In this document: in pieces, positions 17,640 to 26,804 of the stretch
How positions within the stretch are numbered: the first letter of the stretch is position 1
Layout of the letters: every line of letters begins with the position of its first letter
Assembly (NCBI GenBank): GCA_947502265.1
Contig: CANMZB010000012.1
Coordinates: 1 to 64,000, forward strand
Direction of reading: 5' to 3'
DNA length: 64,000 bases
Origin: an uncultured Sulfitobacter sp.
Lineage (GTDB): Bacteria; Pseudomonadota; Alphaproteobacteria; Rhodobacterales; Rhodobacteraceae
Program-made: the position numbers and the translations under genes
The notes under the pieces: model-generated
What the model was told of the DNA's origin: nothing
Database searches by the model: none
Seen by the model: only the letters and a program-made list of their open reading frames with translations

Positions 17640-18772
17640 GCCATATCCTCGCGCAGTTTTCGGGTGATCCGGACAGTTTGCGCAGCGCCGTCAAAACCGG
17701 TCTGCGCCAGCGCCCGCCGCGGCGCGCTCATCACATCAACAAGCGTATCACGCAGGGTTTCTGGCGACAGTGCCGCACGGGCAAGCAGCGCGATCCCGCT
17801 CTGTTGGGCCAGCGCCTTCGCCCGCAATCCCTGCTCAACCTCGTTCCCGTCATCGAAAGGGACGAACACCGCAGGCGTGCCCGCCTGAAGAATGTCCAGA
17901 GCCGTGTTGTAACCGCACAGCGAGACAGAGGCCGCCGCGTGGCGCAGCATCTGGCGGAATTCAGGTCGCGCCGGCTCTATTCTCACGTTCGGCGGCGCGG
18001 CGGCACGCATTTCCAACACCCGCGCCTGGGGGGCCGCGCCCCCGATCAACAACCGCCATTGCACGTCCGCCAACAGCGGCGCTGCACCAAGGGCAGCGGC
18101 GTAGACATGGCGGCCCACGTCACCCCCGCCTGCGCTCACCAAAATTTCTGCGTGGCCCAAACAATCGGGATGTGGCTTTGCCGCAGCAGGGGCCACGAAA
18201 CCGGTATAGTGAAGGTGTCGGCGCAAGCCACCCGACACCGGCCAGCTCGCCTCAAGCGGCGTCAGCGTCGGGTCGGAATGAACCAGAACGGCATCGTAAT
18301 ACTGTGCCACCATTTCATCGGCAAACGTGGCCTTGCGTGGTTTTGACGGCGGCGCAAGGATGTCGCGGATCGACGCGCAGATCAGCGGCGCGCGGTATTG
18401 CCCCTGCGCGGCCTTCAGCAGCCCCTCGAATTCGTCGCGTAACATCCGGCGGCCAAAAGGAAACAACTCGGTGATCAAAACGTCAGGCCGCTGCGTGTCC
18501 AGCGCCGCCAAAAGAGCGGCCCGCCGCGCCGCGAAATCCTGCGCTCCCGCTATGCCCGTGTCGGTCCGCAACCGCGTAAAATCCACCCCGTCAGAGCGGA
18601 GCGGCGGCAGTTGAATAATCTCGACGTCGCCCCTGTCCAAAAGCGGCGCGGGCATCCCGCCGCTGAGTACGACCGCCTCGTCCCCCGCCGCGTTGTAGGC
18701 CCGCGCCAGCGTCAGCGCCCGTGCCAGATGGCCGGTGCCCAGCAGATGGGTAACCACGATCATCACTTTCAT
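17636..18772 (-). CDS. GT-B glycosyltransferase-like protein (COG4671/MurG-like)
   Basis: This encodes 378 residues. The N-terminus MKVMIVVTHLLGTGHLARAL has the GxGH nucleotide-sugar loop of GT-B enzymes. The C-terminal half has the glycosyltransferase-28-like segment SVSLCGYNTALDILQAGTPA followed by VFVPFDDGNEVEQGLRA. No signal peptide is present. ATG at 18772 was chosen because it overlaps the phosphatase stop by four bases and starts exactly at the beta strand. Its sibling at the other end of the operon (21645-22850) has the same layout, so the two may be diverged duplicates. Confidence 0.8.
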   Translation of the reverse strand: MKVMIVVTHLLGTGHLARALTLARAYNAAGDEAVVLSGGMPAPLLDRGDVEIIQLPPLRSDGVDFTRLRTDTGIAGAQDFAARRAALLAALDTQRPDVLITELFPFGRRMLRDEFEGLLKAAQGQYRAPLICASIRDILAPPSKPRKATFADEMVAQYYDAVLVHSDPTLTPLEASWPVSGGLRRHLHYTGFVAPAAAKPHPDCLGHAEILVSAGGGDVGRHVYAAALGAAPLLADVQWRLLIGGAAPQARVLEMRAAAPPNVRIEPARPEFRQMLRHAAASVSLCGYNTALDILQAGTPAVFVPFDDGNEVEQGLRAKALAQQSGIALLARAALSPETLRDTLVDVMSAPRRALAQTGFDGAAQTVRITRKLREDMA

Positions 18773-19353
18773 GGCGCGCGTCTTTCCAGCCGGACAGGTT
18801 TTTCCATGGCCGTCCATTTTCCGCCTTCAATACCGATCACAAACAGCCGGTTACGTTTGATCCTGAACGGGGCAGGGCCGTCGAAATTCCATCCCGTCGC
18901 ATGGGCCAAAAGCACCCGCATCACCCCGATATGACAGACCGCCACCGTGTCACGGCGCAGGGCATCGGCCCACGGCACCACGCGCGCGCGCACCCCGGCG
19001 GGGCTTTCGCCTGCGGGCGGCGTATAGCTCCAGCCCCATTGCTCGATGTCGCGGTGATCACAGGCCGGATCGGCCTTGAGATCAAGCGCCTTGCGCCCCT
19101 CCCAATCGCCCCAACTCATCTCGGTCAGTGCTGCGTAAACCTGCGGCGCTCGCCCTCCGACCAACTGTGCCGTCTCGACCGCCCGCACAAGCGGGCTTGC
19201 GCATAGGTCGGCGGCGTTCCACGGGGCGGGCAGGGTCTGTGCCGCCAGTTCGGTGCGTGCGGCATCGTCCAGCGGAATATCACTGCGCCCTTGCATACGG
19301 CCCGCGCGGTTCCATGCGGTATGGCCATGGCGCAGAAGGGCCAGCCGGATCAT
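18769..19353 (-). CDS. Histidine phosphatase family protein
   Basis: This encodes 194 residues with the RHG motif at the N-terminus (LLRHGHTAWNRAGRMQGRSD), where the histidine is the phospho-acceptor. The second catalytic histidine lies in VAVCHIGVMRVLLAH, and the acid/base glutamate in LTEMSWGDWEG. The family includes phosphoglycerate mutases, alpha-ribazole phosphatase and glucosyl-3-phosphoglycerate phosphatase. Its place between glycosyltransferases suggests it removes phosphate from a sugar-phosphate intermediate. That is inference. Confidence 0.85.
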   Translation of the reverse strand: MIRLALLRHGHTAWNRAGRMQGRSDIPLDDAARTELAAQTLPAPWNAADLCASPLVRAVETAQLVGGRAPQVYAALTEMSWGDWEGRKALDLKADPACDHRDIEQWGWSYTPPAGESPAGVRARVVPWADALRRDTVAVCHIGVMRVLLAHATGWNFDGPAPFRIKRNRLFVIGIEGGKWTAMEKPVRLERRAP

Positions 19354-20405
19354 GCCACACCCGCCAGCGCAATGCCGCGCCGCAGCGTACGGGCCGCCGC
19401 CGGAAGCAGATGGCGCGCGGCAATATGGGCGCGGATATCCGAAGGGGCCGGTGGGGTGTCCAAGGTTTCCCTTGTGAACCGGGCAAGCGCTTTGGCCCCT
19501 TCCTCCACGGCGGGATAGGCGCGCGGGTATAAAACGTCGCGCACACCGGGGCGGTCTTGGGCGATGACCGGCAGGCCATGCGCCTGCGCCTCAAGGTAGA
19601 TCATGCCAAACGCCTCATCGACACCGGGCCAAATCAACGCCCCCGCACGGGCATAGGCACAGGCCAGCTTGTCCGCGTCCAGCTGCCCCAAAAACCGGAC
19701 ACGCCCCGCCAAGGGGGCCATCGCGTGTTCGACCTGCGCCCGCGCCGGTCCGTCCCCCGCGAGTTCAAGCTGCCAGTCGCCCGGCGTTTGCGTCAGCGTG
19801 TCGGCGATCAATTGATAAGATGCCATCTTGGCCCCCGCACGCATCATCCCCACGCTTAACAGGCCGCTGCCCTGCGCGAGCGGCGGCAGATCACTGCGCG
19901 CCAGAAACGGCGGCAGGTGGATAAGGTGCTGGTTGGCGGGCGCATAGGACTTTAGCGCCGCGCTGTCCCGTTCGGTCAGATAAAACACCACCTGCGCCGC
20001 ATCGCAGGCCACTTCGGCTGCGCGGGCAAACCTGTCCCACGGTCCACCCAAACGCTTGCGCGCGCGCGTCGCCTCGATCAGCAGATAAGGGATGCCAAGG
20101 GCGCGCGCCACATTCGGGCCGATCAGGTCGGGCGCTTTGTAATAGTTGTGATAGGTGACCCACGCCTGCCAACCGGCGCGTGCACCTTGCGCGATGATCG
20201 CGGGACACAACGCGGCGGCTTCGTCCATCAGCCGCGCCTGAACCTGCGCATCGCCGGTGCCGTCACGGCTGCGCAAGGACGCGGCAATCGTGACCTGCGC
20301 GCCGTCGTGCTCAAGTGCCGCCACCAATCCGCGCGCCATCGCGCGATCACCAGACGGAACCGTATGGTCGGGCGCTTTCATCGGTGCGTAAAATGCCAGC
20401 CGCAT
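19350..20405 (-). CDS. Glycosyltransferase family 4 protein
   Basis: This encodes 351 residues with GT-B fold. The N-terminal domain begins MRLAFYAPMKAPDHTVPSGD. The C-terminal donor-binding domain contains WQLELAGDGPARAQVE and the EX7E-type motif region GVDEAFGMIYLEAQAHGLPV. The ATG overlaps the upstream gene's stop as TGATG. It probably transfers a hexose from a nucleotide sugar to a cytoplasmic or inner-membrane acceptor. Donor and acceptor are not predictable. Confidence 0.85.
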   Translation of the reverse strand: MRLAFYAPMKAPDHTVPSGDRAMARGLVAALEHDGAQVTIAASLRSRDGTGDAQVQARLMDEAAALCPAIIAQGARAGWQAWVTYHNYYKAPDLIGPNVARALGIPYLLIEATRARKRLGGPWDRFARAAEVACDAAQVVFYLTERDSAALKSYAPANQHLIHLPPFLARSDLPPLAQGSGLLSVGMMRAGAKMASYQLIADTLTQTPGDWQLELAGDGPARAQVEHAMAPLAGRVRFLGQLDADKLACAYARAGALIWPGVDEAFGMIYLEAQAHGLPVIAQDRPGVRDVLYPRAYPAVEEGAKALARFTRETLDTPPAPSDIRAHIAARHLLPAAARTLRRGIALAGVA

Positions 20406-21643
20406 CAAACGTCAGACAGCAGGCCGCGCAACCGCTGCGCCAGATGCGCAATGCCGGGGGCCATGGTGAATTCCGCGTGCAAACGGGTGTGCGCCGCCGT
20501 CGCCAGCCGTGGCCCCAACGCCGGATCGCGCGCCACGCGCAGCATTTGCGCGGCGAACGCGTCGGCGCGGTCTTCGGCCAGCAACCCGTGCACCTCATCG
20601 GTGATGAATTCGGGGATCGCGGATACCGGCGTGGCGAGGATCGGCAGCATCTGGCTCGCCGCTTCCATCAACACATTGGGCAGCCCATCCCGGTCCCCGT
20701 CCGCAGCAATGCGCGAGGGCAACACAAAAAGATCGGCCTCGCGCATGGCGGTGATCACCTCTGGCTGGTCACACGCCCCACGCCACGTGATGTGCTCTGC
20801 CACGCCCGCAGCATCTGCGCGCGCGCGCATCGCCGCGTCCAACGCGCCGCCCCCGATATGCGTCCAGTGCCAGCGCAGATCGGCAGGCAACAGCGCCAGC
20901 GCGTCGATCAGCGTATCAAATCCCTTTTTCTCGACCAGTCGCCCGACCGACATCATCCGCAACGGCGCATCCACATCGCGCAGCGCACGCACAGGGGCCG
21001 CCGGAAACCGGCCAAGGTCCAGCCCGTGATACACCAGATCAACGCGGTCCGGCGTGTCGGCAAGGCTTTGCAGATGCGCGGCCCCAAAACCGGTGCAGGT
21101 CGCCCCGAAAGCCGCGCCAAAACTCTGCGCCGACAGTTTCTCGCGCAACTCCCAGTCGGGCGAGGTCCAGATGTCCTTGGCGTGGGCGGAAAAACTCCAC
21201 GGCAGCCCGCGCAGGATCGCACAATAGCGTGCCACGGACGAGGGGGTGTGCAGGAAATGGGCATAGAGTGCTTGCAAATCATCGCCCGCCTCATGCGCCA
21301 GAACGCAGGCCTGCCCCCAGCGGCGGCGGCGGTTGGCGGTGTCGTCGCGCGCCAGATCGCGGGCGTAAACCTCGGCTGCGGCGTCAAAACCGGGCAGGGC
21401 GGTAACGGCCCCCATCGCGTCGTGTACGCGGCGCGGCTCTTGATGCAGGTACTCGGGCAGATACCGTACCTTCGCCTGTAAACGGTCATGCAGGGGGTGT
21501 GTTTTGGTGTCTGTGGGGTGGCGCAGCGACCACAGATCAAACCGCAGCCCTGCTTCTTCCAACGCGACAAGCTCTTGTGCGATAAAGGTTTCGCTTAACC
21601 GGGGCCAGCCTTTGACCACCACGGCAAGGGGAGGGGTGCCCAT
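20405..21643 (-). CDS. Glycosyltransferase family 4 protein
   Basis: This encodes 412 residues, GT-B fold. It starts VVVKGWPRLSETFIAQELVA, a stretch common in colanic-acid-type GT4 enzymes (SETFI). The donor-site domain includes MMSVGRLVEKKGFDTLIDAL and DGLPNVLMEAASQMLPILAT, with the expected Glu. It is one base from the upstream gene (stop 21645) and overlaps the next gene as TGATG, so the operon is tightly coupled. It resembles enzymes of exopolysaccharide repeat-unit assembly, but no Wzx/Wzy or polyprenyl-phosphate transferase is in the window. Confidence 0.88.
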   Translation of the reverse strand: MGTPPLAVVVKGWPRLSETFIAQELVALEEAGLRFDLWSLRHPTDTKTHPLHDRLQAKVRYLPEYLHQEPRRVHDAMGAVTALPGFDAAAEVYARDLARDDTANRRRRWGQACVLAHEAGDDLQALYAHFLHTPSSVARYCAILRGLPWSFSAHAKDIWTSPDWELREKLSAQSFGAAFGATCTGFGAAHLQSLADTPDRVDLVYHGLDLGRFPAAPVRALRDVDAPLRMMSVGRLVEKKGFDTLIDALALLPADLRWHWTHIGGGALDAAMRARADAAGVAEHITWRGACDQPEVITAMREADLFVLPSRIAADGDRDGLPNVLMEAASQMLPILATPVSAIPEFITDEVHGLLAEDRADAFAAQMLRVARDPALGPRLATAAHTRLHAEFTMAPGIAHLAQRLRGLLSDV

Positions 21644-21644
21644 C

Positions 21645-22850
21645 TCAATCGCTCCTGTTCATCAGCGCCCGACCGCGCCGCACCACAAAATCAAGCCCGC
21701 CGAGAATCCCGTCAGCGCCCGCTTGGGAGGGCTTTTGCTGATGCGGTAATCCACGGATCGCCTTAATCATCGCGTGGGTTGTCATGCCGTCACGGGTCTC
21801 GTCCAGCATCCGCACCAGACCCAGCTCCTCTGCGCGGCTGGCACGGATCCATTGCTCAAGCCGTGGTGTGGTGCGCGGCACGATGACAGCGCGCTGGTCA
21901 AAGCTCAGAACTTCGCAGAACGTGTTGTAACCGCCCATGCAAATCACGCCCTGCGCGCCCGCAAACAATGCCTCGATCCGGCTGTCAAAGCCCGAGGCGA
22001 TCACCCGCCCGCCCAGCCGTTCAACCCGCGCATCCAGCGCATCGCGCGTCTCGCCCGACAGGAACGGGCCGTAAACCAGCATCGCGTTCGGCTCCAGCGT
22101 CGGATCGGCCTCATAGGCGTCCAGCACCAGCGAAACCATCGCCGCCCCGTCACCACCGCCGCCGGGCGTGACAAGGACATAGGGGGTGTCCGGCACATCG
22201 GCACTGTCAGTTAACTCGCGGCGCAAATAGCCGCTGTAATGGATTCGCGCGCGGGTTTCGTCGCTGAAGGGCAGGCCGCTTGTGGGGTCATAAATATCCT
22301 CGACCCCGTAAATCCAGAACTCGTCGTAATAGGTCTCTGCGGCATGAACCGCCCCTTTGCGCGCCCATTCTGCGGCCAATACGTCAGGCGCGTCCAATAC
22401 ATCGCGCAGGCCCAGAACGATGCGACAATCACCCTGCGCCTGCAACCATTCCAGCGTTTGCAACAGCTCTCCGCGAAACCCTGTCGGCTCCTTGTCCACA
22501 ATCAGCAGATCAGGGCGGTACTGCTCGACCGCCGATTGGATCAGCCCTGCGCGCAGGTTCGTCGTGGCGTCGATATCAAGGCCCAGTGTCTGGCTGACAT
22601 AAGATCCGTCAGGCAGCTTTGTGACCCCCGGCAAACGGATATGATCGACCCGTTCGGGGAATGTGAACCGCCCCGCCACCGGAGAGCCGGTGAGGATGAT
22701 CGCCGATGCCTTGTCATCGCCATGCGTCAGCGCAGAGGCCAGCGCCCGCGAGCGGCGCAGGTGTCCCAGCCCGAATGTGTCATGACTATAAAGCATCACC
22801 CGACGGGTCGGTTCGCGATTTCCGGCGTCTTGGATCGGTTGTTGCGACAT
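21645..22850 (-). CDS. COG4671-type predicted glycosyltransferase
   Basis: This encodes 401 residues. The diagnostic N-terminus is VMLYSHDTFGLGHLRRSRAL. The C-terminal half carries GAQGVICMGGYNTFCEVLSF and VIVPRTTPRLEQWIRA, typical of COG4671 proteins, a GT-B family without a biochemically settled activity. ATG at 22850 is preceded by AAAGGGG on the minus strand. An in-frame extension to 22973 has no resemblance. It is the first large gene of the minus-strand glycan operon. Confidence 0.82.
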   Translation of the reverse strand: MSQQPIQDAGNREPTRRVMLYSHDTFGLGHLRRSRALASALTHGDDKASAIILTGSPVAGRFTFPERVDHIRLPGVTKLPDGSYVSQTLGLDIDATTNLRAGLIQSAVEQYRPDLLIVDKEPTGFRGELLQTLEWLQAQGDCRIVLGLRDVLDAPDVLAAEWARKGAVHAAETYYDEFWIYGVEDIYDPTSGLPFSDETRARIHYSGYLRRELTDSADVPDTPYVLVTPGGGGDGAAMVSLVLDAYEADPTLEPNAMLVYGPFLSGETRDALDARVERLGGRVIASGFDSRIEALFAGAQGVICMGGYNTFCEVLSFDQRAVIVPRTTPRLEQWIRASRAEELGLVRMLDETRDGMTTHAMIKAIRGLPHQQKPSQAGADGILGGLDFVVRRGRALMNRSD

Positions 22851-22884
22851 TGCTGCCCCTTTCGTCTGCTGGCGGTTCAAAGCC

Positions 22885-23022
22885 TCAGGTCGCTGCCCGA
22901 TTGCCCAAAATTTCTGTGATGCCGTAGCGCGCCCCGCGCATGTCCGTCCGGTTGTTGATCTGGCGTCCGCCATCTTCAGGGTCCGATCCGGCGATGGGGT
23001 CTTTTGCGGGCAGGGCTGTCAT
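22885..23022 (-). CDS. Possible 45-residue leader gene of the glycan operon
   Basis: This short open frame begins at ATG 23022, with AAGGA on the minus strand 7-8 bases upstream. It encodes MTALPAKDPIAGSDPEDGGR and then an Asn/Arg-rich part ending GITEILGNRAAT. It ends 34 bases before the COG4671 start. The good ribosome binding site and protein-like composition favour a real small gene, or the preserved N-terminus of a larger, deleted one. No family was recognised. Confidence 0.35.
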   Translation of the reverse strand: MTALPAKDPIAGSDPEDGGRQINNRTDMRGARYGITEILGNRAAT

Positions 23023-23250
23023 CGGCGTGTCCTTGTTTTAAAACCGCAAGAGGTGCGTCAAAAAGGCGGCTCGTGCATCGCTATGGCACAAATCACGGCC
23101 CCGTGTAAAACACGTTCAAACAGGCGGCCCGCGATTGGCAATTCCTGAAAGTTGGGGATGTGGCGTACAATTGCAATGGGCACAACGAGTCGCTAGCGTC
23201 ACATCACGGTGAGCGCGACGTTTCGTTCGGACAATCAGGAGAGTAATTCT
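23023..23250. other. Divergent promoter region between glycan operon and mscS-like gene
   Basis: No gene is seen. Both flanking transcripts must start here. AT-rich patches lie at 23030-23045 and 23160-23176, but no convincing promoter pair can be assigned. A ribosome binding site (AGGAGAG, 23237-23243) precedes the plus-strand gene. Confidence 0.4.
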
Positions 23251-25740
23251 ATGATATACCGCACGCTGGCCACGTTCCTTTTGTGCTTTCTAAGTGCTTT
23301 TGGCATGACACCCCCCGCACAGGCGCAAGGCTTGGGCCGTCTTGTTCCCGGCGCACAGGCCGAAACATCATCCGAAGCCCCGCTTGCCGAAACATTGCGG
23401 CAGGCGGCACGCGACGGTGTCGGCATTGTGGTGATCGACACCGAAGGCAAGGTGATCGCACAGGCCGCGCCCCCCGCCCCGTCCGTCGCCGCCCCCGTGG
23501 CACAGCATTCGGCCCTGATGCGCGCACAGGAAACAGCCGACAAGGTCCGCGATGCGCTGTTCGAACGGCTGGCGCAACTGCCCGCCGCCTTTAACGAAGT
23601 CCTTTATATCCTGCGCGCGGCGTCCCCCGACGGCACGATCATGCTGTTTGTCAAGACGCTGCTGTTGAGCCTTGCGCTGTTTGGCATCGGTGTTGTGGTC
23701 GAACGCGAAGTTTTCGCCAAACGCTTTGCGCGCCGCTTTGTGGTGGCACGGGTGCAGGATGATCCGACGGGCTATGCCGAAAAGATGCCGTTTCTGGTGT
23801 TCCGCTTCTTTACGGGGGTGGCAGGCATTCTGGTGTCGATGACCGTGGCCTATATCATCGGTTCGGTCTTCTTTCCGCCGCTGGTAGATACGGCGATGCA
23901 ATTTACCGTCACCCTGATCAATATCGGCTATTTCGTTGGTCGTGTGCTGGCGGGGCTGTGGCGGATGATCCTGTCGCCGTTTCTGTCGCAATACCGCATC
24001 CCCGTCATCGGAGACCGCGATGCAAAGCGCCTGCACCGCTGGCTGTGGGTGATGGCCAGCTTTGACACATGCGCGATCCTGTTTGGCATGTGGCTGGGCG
24101 AACTGGGGTTGAATTACGATGTCTATGCGCTGATGGCGGCGCTGATGTCGGGCCTTATTGTGCTGCTCAACATCCTGCTGGTGCTGGTCAACCGCCGCGC
24201 GATTTCCAACGCCCTGCGCCACGGCAAAGAGCCGGTCGAATGCAGCACGCTGGTGCGGTTTCTCAGCCGCGTATGGGCGCCGGTCGTTATCGCCTATGTG
24301 GTCTTTGCGTGGTTCGAATTGACCTATGACCTCATCCTTGAAAATCCCAGCTCGATCCCGCTGATCGCGGGCGGCTACGGTATTTTGATGTCGATCATCA
24401 TCGTCTACGGCGTGATCAACTATCTGATCGAACGCAGCTTTGCCCGCGCCCGCGCCATACGATTGCTGCGCGAACAACAGGCAGAGGAAGAAGCGGCGGA
24501 TCACGCACGCCGCCGTGCCCGCGCACAGGCCGAACAGATGTTAAAGGAAGACGGCCCCGATCCTGATGGCCCCGACATGACCGAACCCACGCCGCAACCC
24601 GAACCCGCTGCACAGATCGCAGCCGTAGAACACGAAGTGCTTTCTGGCGCCGATGTGCGCGGCCATCCGGTCCGCACGCTCGACAGCTTTGAATCACTGT
24701 CGCGGCGGGTGGCCGGCATTCTTGCCTTCGTCGCGGGCGCATATGCGTTTTTCTTCATCTGGGACAATGACAGCACCCGGATGGTCGAATCCGCAGCCGA
24801 CCGCCTGCTTGACGTCATGGTCATCATCTTCATCGGCTACATCGTCTATCACGCCTTCCGCATCTGGATTGATACCAAGATCGCTGAAGAAGCCGGCGAC
24901 GAAGTCGAGGAGGAAGAACTGGGCGGCGAGGGGGGCGGCGCGTCCTCTGCATCTCGGCTGGCCACGCTGCTGCCGCTGTTTCGCAACTTCATCCTGATCG
25001 TGGTTGTGGTCACCATCGTTCTGATCGTGTTGATGGAATTCGGCATCAACGTAGGTCCCCTGTTTGCGGGTGCGGGGATCGTGGGCGTGGCCGTCGGTTT
25101 CGGATCACAAGCGTTGGTGCGTGACATCTTCGCGGGTGCGTTTTTCCTGTTCGACGATGCCTTTCGCAAGGGCGAATATCTGGACGTGGGCGGTGTCAAA
25201 GGCACGGTCGAAAAAATATCGGTTCGCTCGTTCCAGTTGCGCCACCACCTTGGCGCGCTGCACACGATTCCCTTTGGCGAAATTCAGGTGATGACCAACT
25301 ATTCGCGCGACTGGGTGATCATGAAACTGCCCCTGCGTGTGACCTATGACACCGATGTTGAACGGGTGCGCAAGCTGATCAAAAAGCTGGGTGTGGCGTT
25401 GCTTGATGATCCGGTGATCGGGGAAAACTTCATCCAGCCGTTGAAATCGCAAGGCGTGATTGAAATGCAGGACAGCGCCATGATCATTCGCGTAAAGTTC
25501 ATGACCAAACCGGGCGATCAATGGCTGGTGCGCAAACGCGTATACGAAGACATCCGCGACCTGTTCCACCGCGAGGGCATCAAATTCGCACACCGCGAGG
25601 TCACCGTGCGTCTGGCCGATGGCCCTGTTGCCGATCTGAGCGAAGACCAAAAGCGCGAAGTCGCGGCTGCCGCCCACACCTCGATCGAAGAAGAAGAGGC
25701 GGCGGGCGAAGGCGCGCCAAGCTCGGGCGACGACCGCTAA
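23251..25740 (+). CDS. Large MscS-family mechanosensitive ion channel
   Basis: This encodes 829 residues. A signal peptide (residues 1-26, ending PAQAQG) precedes a periplasmic segment. About ten hydrophobic helices follow, with a charged cytoplasmic loop near residues 395-470 (EEEAADHARRRARAQAEQM). The C-terminal MscS core begins with a pore helix rich in Gly/Ala (GPLFAGAGIVGVAVGFGSQA). The beta domain (GEYLDVGGVKGTVEKISVRS) and HTIPFGEIQVMTNYSRDW follow. This is the MscK/YbdG-like long class that releases solutes at hypo-osmotic shock. The ATG at 23251 gives the clean signal peptide. Confidence 0.9.
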   Translation: MIYRTLATFLLCFLSAFGMTPPAQAQGLGRLVPGAQAETSSEAPLAETLRQAARDGVGIVVIDTEGKVIAQAAPPAPSVAAPVAQHSALMRAQETADKVRDALFERLAQLPAAFNEVLYILRAASPDGTIMLFVKTLLLSLALFGIGVVVEREVFAKRFARRFVVARVQDDPTGYAEKMPFLVFRFFTGVAGILVSMTVAYIIGSVFFPPLVDTAMQFTVTLINIGYFVGRVLAGLWRMILSPFLSQYRIPVIGDRDAKRLHRWLWVMASFDTCAILFGMWLGELGLNYDVYALMAALMSGLIVLLNILLVLVNRRAISNALRHGKEPVECSTLVRFLSRVWAPVVIAYVVFAWFELTYDLILENPSSIPLIAGGYGILMSIIIVYGVINYLIERSFARARAIRLLREQQAEEEAADHARRRARAQAEQMLKEDGPDPDGPDMTEPTPQPEPAAQIAAVEHEVLSGADVRGHPVRTLDSFESLSRRVAGILAFVAGAYAFFFIWDNDSTRMVESAADRLLDVMVIIFIGYIVYHAFRIWIDTKIAEEAGDEVEEEELGGEGGGASSASRLATLLPLFRNFILIVVVVTIVLIVLMEFGINVGPLFAGAGIVGVAVGFGSQALVRDIFAGAFFLFDDAFRKGEYLDVGGVKGTVEKISVRSFQLRHHLGALHTIPFGEIQVMTNYSRDWVIMKLPLRVTYDTDVERVRKLIKKLGVALLDDPVIGENFIQPLKSQGVIEMQDSAMIIRVKFMTKPGDQWLVRKRVYEDIRDLFHREGIKFAHREVTVRLADGPVADLSEDQKREVAAAAHTSIEEEEAAGEGAPSSGDDR

Positions 25741-25891
25741 GCGGGGCTGTTTTGACGCCTGCCGCATCACCTTCCGGCGGACCTCGGGGCAAGCGTTCGA
25801 CAGCGTAAAGCCGCAAGCCAACGATCCCTCCGCTTGAAGGACGGCGCAAGCGGGCTAGATGCTGACAATAGATCTAAAAAACGGAGCCATT

Positions 25892-26692
25892 ATGACCGAC
25901 TTCAAAACCCCCTCACGCCGTCAATTCCTTGTCACCGGCATCGGTGCCGCAGGTGTCGTCACCATCCTGCCCTACACCGCGCGCGCAGCGGCCCACAGCG
26001 GTGATACGTTCAAGACGGGTGCAGGCCCGATCACGATCCATCCCGTGCATCACGCGTCCTTTGTGGCCGAGACTCCCGCCGGTGTGATCTATGTCGATCC
26101 GGTCGATGGTGCGGACAGCTACGCTGCGTTTGCCAAACCCGATCTGGTGCTGATCACGCATGAACACGGCGATCATTACAATCAGGAGACACTTGACGGG
26201 ATCGTGGCCGAAGACACGCAGATTATCGCCAACCCGGCTGTTTTCGACATGCTGCCCGAAGCGATGCAAGCGCAGGCCTCCGCCGTGCAGAACGGCGGCA
26301 CTGCGATGTTTAAAGAACTGAGCATCGAGGCGATAGCGGCCTATAATACGACCGAAGCACGCAAGAACTTCCACCCGCAGGGACGTGACAACGGGTATAT
26401 CCTGAACTTCGACGGCTTTCGTATGTATGTGTCCGGCGATACCGAAGACACGCCCGAGATGCGCGCGCTGAACAACATTGATCTGGCGTTTGTCTGCATG
26501 AACCTGCCCTTCACGATGGACGCGAACGCTGCTGCTTCCGCCGTGGCGGAATTCAAGCCGACATATGTCTACCCCTATCACTACCGAGGCCGCGATGGCG
26601 GCACGCAAGACCCGAAATCATTTGCCATGCGGGTTGGTACGGATACCGAAGTGAAAACGGGCGGTTGGTACAAGGAGGGCGAGCTGCCCTGA
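25892..26692 (+). CDS. MBL-fold metallo-hydrolase with Tat signal
   Basis: This encodes 266 residues. The N-terminus SRRQFLVTGIGAAG is a twin-arginine export signal ending near ARAAA. The mature domain is metallo-beta-lactamase-like (UlaG/YtnP-type), with the zinc motif THEHGDH and downstream YVSGDTEDTPEM and YPYHYRG. It is predicted to act in the periplasm on an unknown ester, lactone or phosphodiester. ATG at 25892 has GGAG eight bases upstream. It sits 150 bases after the channel gene and ends before three hairpins. Confidence 0.85.
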   Translation: MTDFKTPSRRQFLVTGIGAAGVVTILPYTARAAAHSGDTFKTGAGPITIHPVHHASFVAETPAGVIYVDPVDGADSYAAFAKPDLVLITHEHGDHYNQETLDGIVAEDTQIIANPAVFDMLPEAMQAQASAVQNGGTAMFKELSIEAIAAYNTTEARKNFHPQGRDNGYILNFDGFRMYVSGDTEDTPEMRALNNIDLAFVCMNLPFTMDANAAASAVAEFKPTYVYPYHYRGRDGGTQDPKSFAMRVGTDTEVKTGGWYKEGELP

Positions 26693-26698
26693 TCGTTT

Positions 26699-26746
26699 CG
26701 GATGGCCAAGGACCATCCGACCGATGCGAGAGGCTCTGCCTCTCGC
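26699..26746. repeat. Two tandem hairpins after the MBL gene
   Basis: CGGATGG/CCATCCG (26699-26705 with 26713-26719) is followed by GCGAGAGGC/GCCTCTCGC (26726-26734 with 26738-26746). Both stems are perfect. No T-run follows either, so they may stabilise the mRNA 3' end. Confidence 0.6.
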
Positions 26747-26776
26747 GCTCTCCGGAATTTATTGGCCAAATGAAGC

Positions 26777-26804
26777 AGGGGCACCGCGCAACAGGCCCCT
26801 TTTT
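26777..26804 (+). terminator. Rho-independent terminator of the MBL gene
   Basis: AGGGGC (26777-26782) pairs with GCCCCT (26795-26800), followed by TTTT. It sits at the convergent junction and touches the stop codon of the minus-strand permease gene. Confidence 0.7.
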
